Positions 17,501-25,122 of a stretch of 64,000 nt of DNA are shown piece by piece. The translations under genes and the position numbers were made by a program. Every line of letters begins with the position of its first letter. Positions within the stretch are counted from its first letter, which is position 1. The notes beneath the pieces are model-generated. The model saw only the letters and a program-made list of their open reading frames with translations, ran no database searches and had not been told where the DNA came from. Origin of the DNA: Anaerolineae bacterium (lineage in GTDB: Bacteria > Chloroflexota > Anaerolineae > Aggregatilineales > Aggregatilineaceae); NCBI GenBank assembly GCA_027494015.1, contig JAOSJP010000004.1, positions 62,001-126,000 on the forward strand, written 5' to 3'.

Positions 17501-18026
17501 TGGTGAGTTCGACATGGTCGCTTCGGCAGCCACCATCACCGAAGAGCGCGAAGAGATCGTGGACTTCACCAACCCCTACTTCTACGCCAACCAGCGCATC
17601 GCCGTGCTGGAGTCCCGCGCAGATGAAATCCAGGACGTGGACGACCTGGCCGGGCTGAAGATCGCCGTCCAGGCTGGCACGACCGGCGACATCTACGCCA
17701 GCGAAATCCCCGGCGTGCAGATGCTGCGCTACGACGAGATCACCCTGGCTTTCCAGGCGCTGGCCTCCGGTGACGCTGACGCCATTGTCAACGATGGCCC
17801 GGTCAGCGCTGACATCATCGAGAAGAACCCCGAACTGGGCGCGGTGCTGGTTGGCCCGCCGCTCAGCGAGGAGTACTACGGCATGGCCGTTCAGCCCGAT
17901 AAGCCCGAGCTGCTCGATGCCGTCAACAAAGCCCTGGCGGAGATCATCGCCGATGGCACCTACCAGGAACTGTTCGAGAAGTGGTTCGGCGTCAAGCCGC
18001 CCGACATGTTCCTGCCCCAGGAGTGA
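14517..18026 (+). CDS. Multi-receptor lipoprotein: BMP domain, fasciclin domain and two amino-acid-binding domains
   Basis: 1169 residues; the ATG is preceded by GAGGAGAG. Lipobox LALAAC, Cys25. Residues about 33-174 form a stalk of roughly 30 PTEV/PTEE repeats broken once by QVALAPAA. Residues 176-498 are a BMP/Med (nucleoside-binding, PnrA-like) domain with DVGQINDKSFNQNSW and VGYALGNATLEAA. After an acidic linker, residues about 530-672 are a fasciclin (FAS1) domain (FTIFSPTDEAFGQVP, LKYHVVPGK). Residues 692-930 and 933-1169 are two family-3 solute-binding domains (GMNAEYQPFEFVDEAGNIAGFD) that are almost identical. SBP_bac_3 proteins feed polar amino-acid ABC importers, and a permease and ATPase follow. 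Joining these four domains on one chain is unusual. Which ligands bind is unknown. Confidence 0.9.
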   Translation: MTKRRRLIGLWLVLALIAVLALAACGDDEKKEPTPTVPPTEAPTEEPTEVPTEVPTEEPTEVPTEEPTEVPTEVPTEVPTEVPTEVPTEEPTEEPTQVALAPAATEVPTEVPTEVPTEVPTEVPTEVPTEVPTEVPTEVPTEVPTEVPTEVPTEVPTEVPTEVPTEVPTEEPAEELGFVVKELIPCDDYDLSDLQIGLVTDVGQINDKSFNQNSWEGVLAAETCGATVNYIETVDAADYADNIAEFAENDYDVIVTVGYALGNATLEAAALYPDVLFIGVDQFQAEAVDNVVGLIFREDQSGYLAGVLAARLTQTGTIAAVLGTDQVPPVVAFKEGYEAAARAINPDIKIISTYHPGSIDQAFTDPEWGATTARQALDQDADVVFGAGGKTGNGALIEVANAVGAGGPPPFCIGVDSDQWQTVPEAHPCLVSSAMKLLDKGVAEILMAHADETLEPGNFFGEAGLADFHDLADFVPDEVKAELEEIAAGLLDGSISTGYGVAAEEEPAEEEAATEEAPAEEATEEPAVEAAPQNLLAVAAADGRFTTLGLAVDMGGLTEALNAEGPFTIFSPTDEAFGQVPADVVGGLMADPAVLVATLKYHVVPGKLMAADLAGVETLTTLEGTEITVEVDADGNVILNGAVKVIAADIEADNGVLHAIDGVLLLPAAEAPAVEATPAPEATEEAATTIGTGADLGVIKVGMNAEYQPFEFVDEAGNIAGFDPDLVALIAERAGFDYELINTRWDGIFVALASGEFDMVASAATITEEREEIVDFTNPYFYANQRIAVLESRADEIQDVDDLAGLKIAVQAGTTGDIYASEIPGVQMLRYDEITLAFQALASGDADAIVNDGPVSADIIEKNPELGAVLVGPPLSEEYYGMAVQPDKPELLDAVNKALAEIIADGTYQELFEKWFGVKPPDMFLPQQETIGAGADLGVIKVGMNAEYQPFEFVDEAGNIAGFDPDLVALIAERAGFDYELINTRWDGIFVALASGEFDMVASAATITEEREEIVDFTNPYFYANQRIAVLESRADEIQDVDDLAGLKIAVQAGTTGDIYASEIPGVQMLRYDEITLAFQALASGDADAIVNDGPVSADIIEKNPELGAVLVGPPLSEEYYGMAVQPDKPELLDAVNKALAEIIADGTYQELFEKWFGVKPPDMFLPQE
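16594..18026 (+). repeat. 723-bp near-perfect tandem duplication inside the lipoprotein gene
   Basis: The segment from about 16594 is repeated at an offset of exactly 723 bases (241 codons) from about 17317. I find only a handful of differences through the copied part, such as GAT/GAC, TCC/TCT and GCC/GCT at third codon positions, and all are synonymous. Confidence 0.9.
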
Positions 18027-18043
18027 CGCGACGCACGGTAGGA

Positions 18044-18220
18044 GGAGAGGCGGTCTTCCCCGCCTCTCCCCCGACTGAACTGGCGCGGTGTATGCTGCTG
18101 GAGGTCTCCGATCCCGTGTGGCATACACCGCGCTGGGTTTAACAAGGTGTAGCCAGCGCTGCGCTGGTGGGATCAATGCTTCACACTGCCCGCCTTTGAA
18201 CCGCTGAGAGGGGCAGTGTG
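18044..18220 (+). promoter_or_regulatory. Cluster of four hairpins between lipoprotein and permease genes
   Basis: Perfect stems are at 18044-18053/18060-18069 (10 bp), 18083-18095/18121-18133 (13 bp) and 18182-18191/18211-18220 (10 bp), with a shorter CCAGCG/CGCTGG stem near 18153-18167. None is followed by a T run. They occupy most of the 307-base gap and could protect the upstream mRNA or attenuate the permease. The rest of the gap holds no gene. Confidence 0.6.
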
Positions 18221-18333
18221 TCGCCAAGAGGAACGTCGGAGCCTGCTGTCACACACACGGGGGAATCCGCGCGAGCCTCTAGCTGCCTGTACGGCAAGCA
18301 TTTTGCCATTGGACATCCAAGTGAGACAGGCTC

Positions 18334-20310
18334 ATGGACGAAAGAACGCGCACTGAGCAAAGCCAACCAATCCATCTGCCGCCGTCCGACGAGTCGGGCG
18401 AAGGCCTTACCCCACCCGGCCCCTATGAGCGCATCATCAACTGGCTGGCTGGGCTTCCCTGGTGGGCGATCATCCTGGGCGTGGTGGCAGTCGCCGTGCT
18501 GTACTCCATGCTCACCTCGGAAGCGTACCGGCGCGTCATTCAGTCGCTGACCGACAACCCCCAATCTTCTACCGAAGACCTGTACAACGTCGTGCAGATC
18601 GTCGGCGAGCCGACCATGATCGTCGGTCGCTATGCGGGCGAAACCCAGGATTCGGTCGTCACCGTGGTGGACGAGCTGCTCGGCTCGGTGATCGAGACCG
18701 CACAGGTCACGCGCACCGGGTTCCTCCTGGCCGAAGACCCGGCGTCCATCACCCTGCGCACGGACGGCGGCCTGGTGACCATCCCCAAGGACCGCGTCGT
18801 GGACGAGCAGCGCGAGACGGTGGGAGGTAACGAGCAGATCACGCTCACCTACATCGAGCGCGTCACCGTCAGCGGCACGATGACCAAGCGTACCGATAAG
18901 ACGATGACGATCCGCACCGTGAACGAGGTGGCGCAGACATTCGATGTCTCGCGCGTGCTCAGCCGGACGGCTATCCCCTGCGCTCAGGTGAGCGCGCCCG
19001 GCTGTGAAGAGGGCGAGTACGTTACCATCGAGCGCCAGGGCGAGATCATCAGCGGCACGCTCAACACGCTGTCCAACACCAACCTGAGCCTTTCGCTCCC
19101 GGATGGCAACACGCGCGAGATCCGGCGCAGTGACATAGATCGCTTCGATGTGCCCACGCTGACGGTGGCCCTCAACGCGCGCAGCGCGGCGCGCGCGATT
19201 GCGCCGGGCGATGAGGTGCGCATCGCTTTCGCGCAGGGCACCGACATCATGGGGGCGCTCGACGAGCTGGAGACGCTGGACGATGTGCCTGTTCCGCTGC
19301 GCTACGCCGATGGTCAGTCGCGCGTGGCGCTGATTGGCTATGGGACGCTCGACGAGGCCCTGACCGCCACTGGCGCGGGCGAGACAGACGCCCTGCTCTA
19401 CCTGGACGATGGCCCCGACCGGCGCTATGTCGAGACGTGGGTGGAGGACAATCCCCGCGCGGGCGTCGTCCTGCCTACGCCACCGCGCGAATGCCAGAAG
19501 GGGTGCAGGGTGACCGTCAAGCTCAACGATGACGTGCTCACCGGGCGCATCGCGTGGGAGACTGAGAACGAGATCCGCCTGGTCACAACCGAGGCCGAGT
19601 TCATCGAGCTGGATCGCTCCAAGATCGTCGAGAACCGGCGCATGGAACCGGGCGCGTGCGCGCTGAACAACCTGCGCGGCTGCAATGCCGGCATTTTCCT
19701 GACGCTGCGCGTGACCCTCCAGGCTTATGGGCTGGCTCTGCTCATCGGCCTGATCTTTGGGCTGCTGCGCGTGCAGACCAACCCCGTGCTTTACGCCGTC
19801 TCGACACTCTACGTCGAGGTCGTGCGCGGCATCCCCCTGCTGGTCATCCTGCTCTATGCCGGCTTTGTGGTCAGCCCGCAGATACGCGACACTTTTGGGG
19901 TCAATCTCAGCGACGAGCAGGAGGCGGTGCTCGGCCTGGCCTTCGGCTATGGGGCGTTCATCGCCGAGATCTTCCGCGCCGGCATCCAGAGCATCAGCCG
20001 GGGGCAGATGGAAGCAGCGCGCAGCCTGGGCATGAGCTACCCGCAAGGAATGCGCTTCGTGGTGCTGCCCCAGGCCGTGCGCGTGGTGCTGCCGCCGCTG
20101 GGCAACGACTTCATCGCCATGCTCAAGGACTCGGCGCTGATCTCGGTGCTGGCCCTGCCCGACCTGCTGCAACTGGGTCGTCTGTACGTTTCGCGCACGT
20201 TCCGCGCCTTCGAAGGCTACAACACCGTCGCCATCCTGTACCTGCTGATGACGCTGTTCCTCTCGATGGTCGTGCGCGTCATCGAGCGGCGCACGCGGCT
20301 GCCCCATTGA
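18334..20310 (+). CDS. Amino-acid ABC transporter permease with large soluble insert
   Basis: 658 residues, about twice the usual permease length. Residues 42-60 form a first membrane helix. Residues about 61-450 are soluble, and the classic HisM/GlnP permease core begins near 451 with four or more helices. The coupling motif is EAARSLGMSYPQGMRFVVLPQ. The soluble part shows four beta-rich repeats sharing a pattern of strand, small turn, strand and a closing I/V at the end (for example GEIISGTLNTLSNTNLSLSL and DDVLTGRIAWETENEIRLVT), perhaps Sm/SH3-like barrels. Cysteine pairs near 214/222, 385/389 and 441/450 suggest disulfides, so the insert is probably outside. It should pair with the upstream multi-receptor lipoprotein and the downstream ATPase. 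Confidence 0.88.
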   Translation: MDERTRTEQSQPIHLPPSDESGEGLTPPGPYERIINWLAGLPWWAIILGVVAVAVLYSMLTSEAYRRVIQSLTDNPQSSTEDLYNVVQIVGEPTMIVGRYAGETQDSVVTVVDELLGSVIETAQVTRTGFLLAEDPASITLRTDGGLVTIPKDRVVDEQRETVGGNEQITLTYIERVTVSGTMTKRTDKTMTIRTVNEVAQTFDVSRVLSRTAIPCAQVSAPGCEEGEYVTIERQGEIISGTLNTLSNTNLSLSLPDGNTREIRRSDIDRFDVPTLTVALNARSAARAIAPGDEVRIAFAQGTDIMGALDELETLDDVPVPLRYADGQSRVALIGYGTLDEALTATGAGETDALLYLDDGPDRRYVETWVEDNPRAGVVLPTPPRECQKGCRVTVKLNDDVLTGRIAWETENEIRLVTTEAEFIELDRSKIVENRRMEPGACALNNLRGCNAGIFLTLRVTLQAYGLALLIGLIFGLLRVQTNPVLYAVSTLYVEVVRGIPLLVILLYAGFVVSPQIRDTFGVNLSDEQEAVLGLAFGYGAFIAEIFRAGIQSISRGQMEAARSLGMSYPQGMRFVVLPQAVRVVLPPLGNDFIAMLKDSALISVLALPDLLQLGRLYVSRTFRAFEGYNTVAILYLLMTLFLSMVVRVIERRTRLPH

Positions 20311-20328
20311 GCGCGTGGAGGTGATGCC

Positions 20329-21081
<753 letters not shown>

Positions 21082-21209
21082 GGCGGTACCAGAATCAGCC
21101 GGGTGGCACACGCTCTGCCAGCTTATAGCTACATCCTGGCCCACCTCAGCCTGTTCGGGAAATCCTGCTGCGGGCGGGAGGACACCATCGCCGCGCACTA
21201 TGTGGGGGC

Positions 21210-21992
21210 GTGAGCGCAATGACTCAAAAGCTGAGCGGGCCGATCACACGGCTGGGGCAGAGGCTTGAGCAAAGTCTGAGACCAGCCGGGCGAAAGCTCT
21301 TCTTTGCGCTCGCGGTGGACCCCTGGCTGCGCGAAGGGACGACGCGCCGCGTCTGGCTCGGCCCCTACCGCGGCCTGGCGTTTGAGCTGGCCGCCCCCAT
21401 GATGGGCCGCCGGAGCGTCTTCTACCGGGCCTACGAGCCGGCGGTCACGCGCTGGCTGCGGCGCAACGTCAGGCCGGGCATGGTCGTCTGGGATGCGGGG
21501 GCGCATGTGGGCATCCACGCCCTGTACGTCGCCCACCTTCTGAAGGGGCGGGGGCAGGTGGTGGCCTTCGAGGGCTGGCCGCAGAACGCCGCGTGCCTGC
21601 AGCGCAACGTAGCCGCGAACCCTCGCCTGAGCGCCCTGATCACGCTGGTGCCGCAATGCATTGCGCGCCAGGCCGGCCCGGTGCGCATGGCCGAAGGGTC
21701 ATCGGATGGCAAGCATCACCTGGCGGCGGGCGACGAGGCGCGGTGCCTGGACGTGCAGGCGACGACGCTCGACGATTACTGGCGCGAGACGGGCACTTGC
21801 CCGGACATTCTGATCCTGGACATCGAGGGCTATGAGCTAGACGCGCTCGAAGGGGGAATCGCTCTGGTGCAGCGTTGCCGCCCTCGCCTGGTAGTGGAGC
21901 ATCACCGGCGAGCGGAGGCGCTGCGAGGCTGGCTCGCGGCGCAGCAGTACGCCCTCGAAACCGCGGACGACCGGCACATCTTCGCCCGGTGA
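21210..21992 (+). CDS. FkbM-family methyltransferase
   Basis: 260 residues; the GTG at 21210 and the ATG at 21219 are both possible starts. SAM-binding motif I is VWDAGAHVGIHALYVAH, the acidic post-motif is VVAFEGWPQNAACLQRN, and the FkbM signature near the C-terminus is CPDILILDIEGYELDALEGG. Family members O-methylate sugars, polyketides or other small molecules. It lies 128 bases downstream of the ABC importer and may be transcribed separately. Nothing nearby identifies the substrate. Confidence 0.9.
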   Translation: MSAMTQKLSGPITRLGQRLEQSLRPAGRKLFFALAVDPWLREGTTRRVWLGPYRGLAFELAAPMMGRRSVFYRAYEPAVTRWLRRNVRPGMVVWDAGAHVGIHALYVAHLLKGRGQVVAFEGWPQNAACLQRNVAANPRLSALITLVPQCIARQAGPVRMAEGSSDGKHHLAAGDEARCLDVQATTLDDYWRETGTCPDILILDIEGYELDALEGGIALVQRCRPRLVVEHHRRAEALRGWLAAQQYALETADDRHIFAR

Positions 21993-22029
21993 TGGGATCA
22001 GAGTCCTGTCAGGGCGTTCTGACGCCAGC

Positions 22030-22242
22030 TCATGTCTCTCGTGGGCGCTGGCTCTCGATTTCGCCCACGATCTCTTCCAGTGTCTTCTGGCCGAGCAGCA
22101 GCTCTCGCTCTTGGGTGTAGTCACCGAAGCCTGCTGTGAACTGCCTGAGAAAGCGAACCGCGTTGACGACACCCAACTCCCGGTAAAGCAGCCTGATTGC
22201 CTGCCGGTTAATCTCCGCTAGCGGTGTGACCTCGGTAGTCAT
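22030..22242 (-). CDS. Small conserved hypothetical protein
   Basis: 70 residues with a GGGAG site eight bases before the ATG. It is mostly helical, with the pattern PLAEINRQAIRLLYRELG, then RFLRQFTAGFGDYTQER, then LGQKTLEEIVGEI. I recognise similar short proteins in cyanobacteria and Chloroflexota but know no function. It lies 21 bases after the GH13 gene and is probably the last gene of that transcript. An antitoxin-like role has been seen for proteins of similar size, but no partner toxin is visible here. Confidence 0.65.
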   Translation of the reverse strand: MTTEVTPLAEINRQAIRLLYRELGVVNAVRFLRQFTAGFGDYTQERELLLGQKTLEEIVGEIESQRPRET

Positions 22243-22263
22243 CGCTCAATCTCCCGGAGCAGA

Positions 22264-23751
22264 TCAGGCGCGGAAGCTGAGAATGTGCGTCGCCCAGGGC
22301 CGCAGGTCCACGTACAGCCCGTCGCGGGCCATCTCATCGCCGCTGCGCTGGTAGTCGGCCCCGTCCAGCGCGTCGTGCAGCGCCCACGTCCGCCCCTCCA
22401 GCCCGAAGTCGGGCAGGCGCACTCGCCCCTGCGCCGACGCCGCCGAGAAATTGACCACGACCAGCCGCCGCTCTTCGTCCGCCTGCCAGGTGAAGGCGAT
22501 CAGGCTGCGATGCGTGGCGTTGAGGTCCCAGGCGGGCATGGTCTCGCGCAGCCGCCACGCGCCCCCGTGGTAGGCGGGGTGCGTCACTTCGGCGAGCAGC
22601 GCCCGGTAGAAGGCGAGCGTCGCGGCGTCGTCCGGCTCGGCGGGGCGGCGGCCAAGCTGCACCGGCACCCGGACGCGGTGCCCGGCAAGCTGTCCTTCAT
22701 GCAGCAGCGTCGCGCCGGGCAGCGTCGCGATCAGGGCGGCGGCGGCCCGGTCGCGGCCTGCCCCTAGCGCCTCGATGGCGCGGCGCTCGTCATGGTTCTC
22801 AGTGAAGCGCACCATATGCCGCTGGTAAGTCAGATCAGCGCGCAGGTGCTCGCCGACTGTCCGCGCCGACCCCTCGACCAGCCGGTCGTACAGCCGCTTG
22901 TCGTAGGCGTAGTCGAAGCCCTGGGCCAGCAGTTCCCATTCCATGTCCCAATAGACCTCGGCCAGGAACAGGAAATCGGGGTTCTGCTCCTTGACAGCGG
23001 GGATGACCACCTCCCAGAACTCAGCTTCCGGGACGGAGCCGGCGCGCTCGCCCCACGTCTGGGCGAAGATGCGACTGGTGACCAGCATGGCCATGTCGCA
23101 GCGCAGACCATCGCACTGCCCGGCGATCTCCAGCAGAGTCGTGGCGGCACGGTTGCGCGCGGCGGGGCTGAAAACGTTGATCTGCGCGGTGTCCGTCCAG
23201 GGGGGGAAGTGTGGGTCGCGCCCGTGCGCGAAGATGCGCCCCTCCGGCCCGGCAAAGAATATCTCTGGATGCTCCACCAGGTCGCGGCCTGTGCTCTGCA
23301 GCAGGCAGTCCGGTGCGGAGAGCAGCCAATCATGGTCGCGGGCCACGTGATTGGGCACAAAGTCGAGGATCAGCTTCAGCCCGCGCTCGGCCAGGCGCGC
23401 CCGCAACGTCGCCAGTGCATCCGGCCCGCCCAGGCGGGCATCAACCGTGTACTGTCGCACGGCGTAGGGCGACCCGACGACATCCTGGGGCGCGAAATCG
23501 GGCAGGGCGCGGCGGTATTCGGCCAGCAGTCCACGCTGAGCCAGGGCCTGCTGCCGCCCGGCGGAGCTGCGCTCCCAGACGCCCATCAGCCACACCGCGT
23601 CGAAGCCCCAGGCGGCCAGCGCGTCGAGCGTCTCGTCGGGCATGGTGCCCAGTGTGACCGGTTCTTGCCGGGCGGCGCTCAGGCCGTGCAGCCACGTCCA
23701 GGTGTTGATCTCGTAGATCAGCGGGCCGGGTTGCCAGGGGGCAGGGGACAT
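22264..23751 (-). CDS. GH13 alpha-amylase-family glycosidase
   Basis: 495 residues from the ATG at 23751 (preferred over a GTG at 23790 without ribosome-binding site). The (beta/alpha)8-barrel motifs are all present: LKLILDFVPNH (region I), GLRCDMAML with the catalytic Asp (region II), FLFLAEVYWD with the acid/base Glu (region III), and TENHDE with the transition-state Asp (region IV). No signal peptide is visible, so it probably acts in the cytoplasm on maltooligosaccharides or glycogen. The barrel is compact, with a C-terminal beta domain. The exact specificity (amylase, maltogenic enzyme or trehalose-related) cannot be set. Confidence 0.88.
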   Translation of the reverse strand: MSPAPWQPGPLIYEINTWTWLHGLSAARQEPVTLGTMPDETLDALAAWGFDAVWLMGVWERSSAGRQQALAQRGLLAEYRRALPDFAPQDVVGSPYAVRQYTVDARLGGPDALATLRARLAERGLKLILDFVPNHVARDHDWLLSAPDCLLQSTGRDLVEHPEIFFAGPEGRIFAHGRDPHFPPWTDTAQINVFSPAARNRAATTLLEIAGQCDGLRCDMAMLVTSRIFAQTWGERAGSVPEAEFWEVVIPAVKEQNPDFLFLAEVYWDMEWELLAQGFDYAYDKRLYDRLVEGSARTVGEHLRADLTYQRHMVRFTENHDERRAIEALGAGRDRAAAALIATLPGATLLHEGQLAGHRVRVPVQLGRRPAEPDDAATLAFYRALLAEVTHPAYHGGAWRLRETMPAWDLNATHRSLIAFTWQADEERRLVVVNFSAASAQGRVRLPDFGLEGRTWALHDALDGADYQRSGDEMARDGLYVDLRPWATHILSFRA

Positions 23752-23813
23752 GGGCAGGATACCTCGCTGCTGGGATTTGACATTCAACACAGGTGACGCA
23801 CACTGGGCGTCTT

Positions 23814-23843
23814 GTAGGGGAGGGTTTGCTAACCCTCCCCTAC
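23814..23843. repeat. GTAGGGGAGGG palindrome, copy 1
   Basis: 13-bp arms GTAGGGGAGGGTT / AACCCTCCCCTAC around a 4-base loop. Other copies are at 28222-28253 and 52537-52568. It is followed by an AT-richer stretch (23850-23915) with no gene. Confidence 0.85.
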
Positions 23844-23914
23844 AGGTAGGTTACCGATTATGATCGTCAAATCACAATAGAAACGTCCAGAGTCCGAAGA
23901 TACCCGCAAACGAT

Positions 23915-23947
23915 CAGAAAAGCCATGCCCTCGCAGGGAGCATGGCT
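23915..23947 (-). terminator. Intrinsic terminator of trxB
   Basis: On the minus strand AGCCATGC and GCATGGCT form an 8-bp stem (23940-23947 with 23921-23928) with an 11-base loop, followed by TTTCTG. It lies 24 bases beyond the trxB stop codon. Confidence 0.6.
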
Positions 23948-23970
23948 CCTCGTCACATGCCGGGCGCGCG

Positions 23971-24978
23971 TTATTCTTCGCGCTCGGCCAGCCAGCGCTC
24001 GGCGGACATGGCCGCCGCCGTGCCCTGCCCGACCGAGGTAGCCACCTGGCGGTAGATGCGATCCTGCACCTCCCCGGCGGCGAAGACGCCCTCGATATTG
24101 GTGCGCATCAGCCGGTCGGTGATCACGTAGCCATAGTCGTCGCGCTCAAGCTGGCCCTGGAACAGATCGCTGTTGGGGTCGTGGCCGATGAAGATGAACA
24201 CGCCGCCGGTGGGGTACTCGCGCACCTCGCCCGTCTTGACGTTGCGCAGGCGCACCGCCCGGACTTTGTCCTCGCCGATGATCTCCTCTACCACCGTGTC
24301 CCAGACGAGGTGAATCTTCTCGTTGGTCTGGGCGCGCTTTTGCAGCGTGGCGCTGGCGCGCAGTTGGTCGCGGCGGTGGATAATGTCCACCCGCCTGGCG
24401 AACCGGGTCAGGAACAACGCCTCTTCGATGGCCGAGTCGCCGCCGCCAACCACGACCACGTCCTGGTCGCGGAAGAAAAAGCCGTCGCAGGTGGCGCAGT
24501 AGCTGACGCCGCGCCCGGTGAACTCCTTCTCGCCCGGCACGTTGAGGCGGCGCGCCGTCGCGCCCACTGTGACGATCACCGCGTCGGCCAGGTACTCGTC
24601 GCCGTCGTCGGTCTTCAGGCGGAAAGGCGAGCCGCCGCTGAGTTCCGCTTCCGTCACCGCGCTGTACAGCTTGATGCGCGCCCCGAAGCGTTCGGCCTGC
24701 GCTTTCATCTGCTCGACAAGTTCCTGCCCGCTCAACGCCTGCGGAAAGCCAGGGTAATTCTCGATCTCGTAGGTCAGCGAGACCTGCCCGCCCAACTCGT
24801 GCCCGGCGATGACCAGCGGGCGGAGATTGGCCCGCGCCGTGTAGAGGGCGGCGGTCAGCCCGGCAGGGCCGGAGCCGATGATGATCACCCGCTCGTGCTG
24901 GGCGTCGCCGGACTGGGCGGCCTCCTGCTCGCTGCGGGTGCTGGTGCTCAGGGTGAAGCTCAGGCTGTTGCTGCTCAT
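23971..24978 (-). CDS. trxB: Thioredoxin reductase
   Basis: 335 residues from the ATG at 24978, which has GAGGAAT upstream; longer frames lack this site. The FAD-binding motif is [19 protein letters not shown], the redox-active pair is CATC near residue 160 ([12 protein letters not shown]), the NADPH-binding loop is [13 protein letters not shown], and the C-terminal FAD motif is [10 protein letters not shown]. The last is usually GVFAAGDV, a conservative Asp-to-Glu change. It reduces thioredoxin with NADPH. A 20-residue polar extension precedes the Rossmann fold. Terminator downstream at 23915-23947. Confidence 0.94.
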   Translation of the reverse strand: MSSNSLSFTLSTSTRSEQEAAQSGDAQHERVIIIGSGPAGLTAALYTARANLRPLVIAGHELGGQVSLTYEIENYPGFPQALSGQELVEQMKAQAERFGARIKLYSAVTEAELSGGSPFRLKTDDGDEYLADAVIVTVGATARRLNVPGEKEFTGRGVSYCATCDGFFFRDQDVVVVGGGDSAIEEALFLTRFARRVDIIHRRDQLRASATLQKRAQTNEKIHLVWDTVVEEIIGEDKVRAVRLRNVKTGEVREYPTGGVFIFIGHDPNSDLFQGQLERDDYGYVITDRLMRTNIEGVFAAGEVQDRIYRQVATSVGQGTAAAMSAERWLAEREE

Positions 24979-25122
24979 AGATTCCTCGCTTGCTGGCTCG
25001 GTGATCAGACGTGCGGGGCACGCCTGGGGATGGCCCGTTCGTCCATAGCCTACCATATTTCAGATGCGCGGTGGGCCGTTCCGTTGTAGATTTTACGGGA
25101 TTCTAATCGTCACCCGTGTGAT

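Noticed and set aside
18044..18069. Intrinsic terminator of the lipoprotein gene
   Set aside because: The stem is strong but no run of T follows, so it is listed as a hairpin only.
14442..18227. Antisense open frame of about 1260 codons opposite the multi-receptor lipoprotein gene
   Set aside because: It is a by-product of high GC and the PTE codon repeats (its translation is rich in histidine, glutamine and valine with SVGTS-like runs); no start signal or family similarity, and the sense strand has clear domains.
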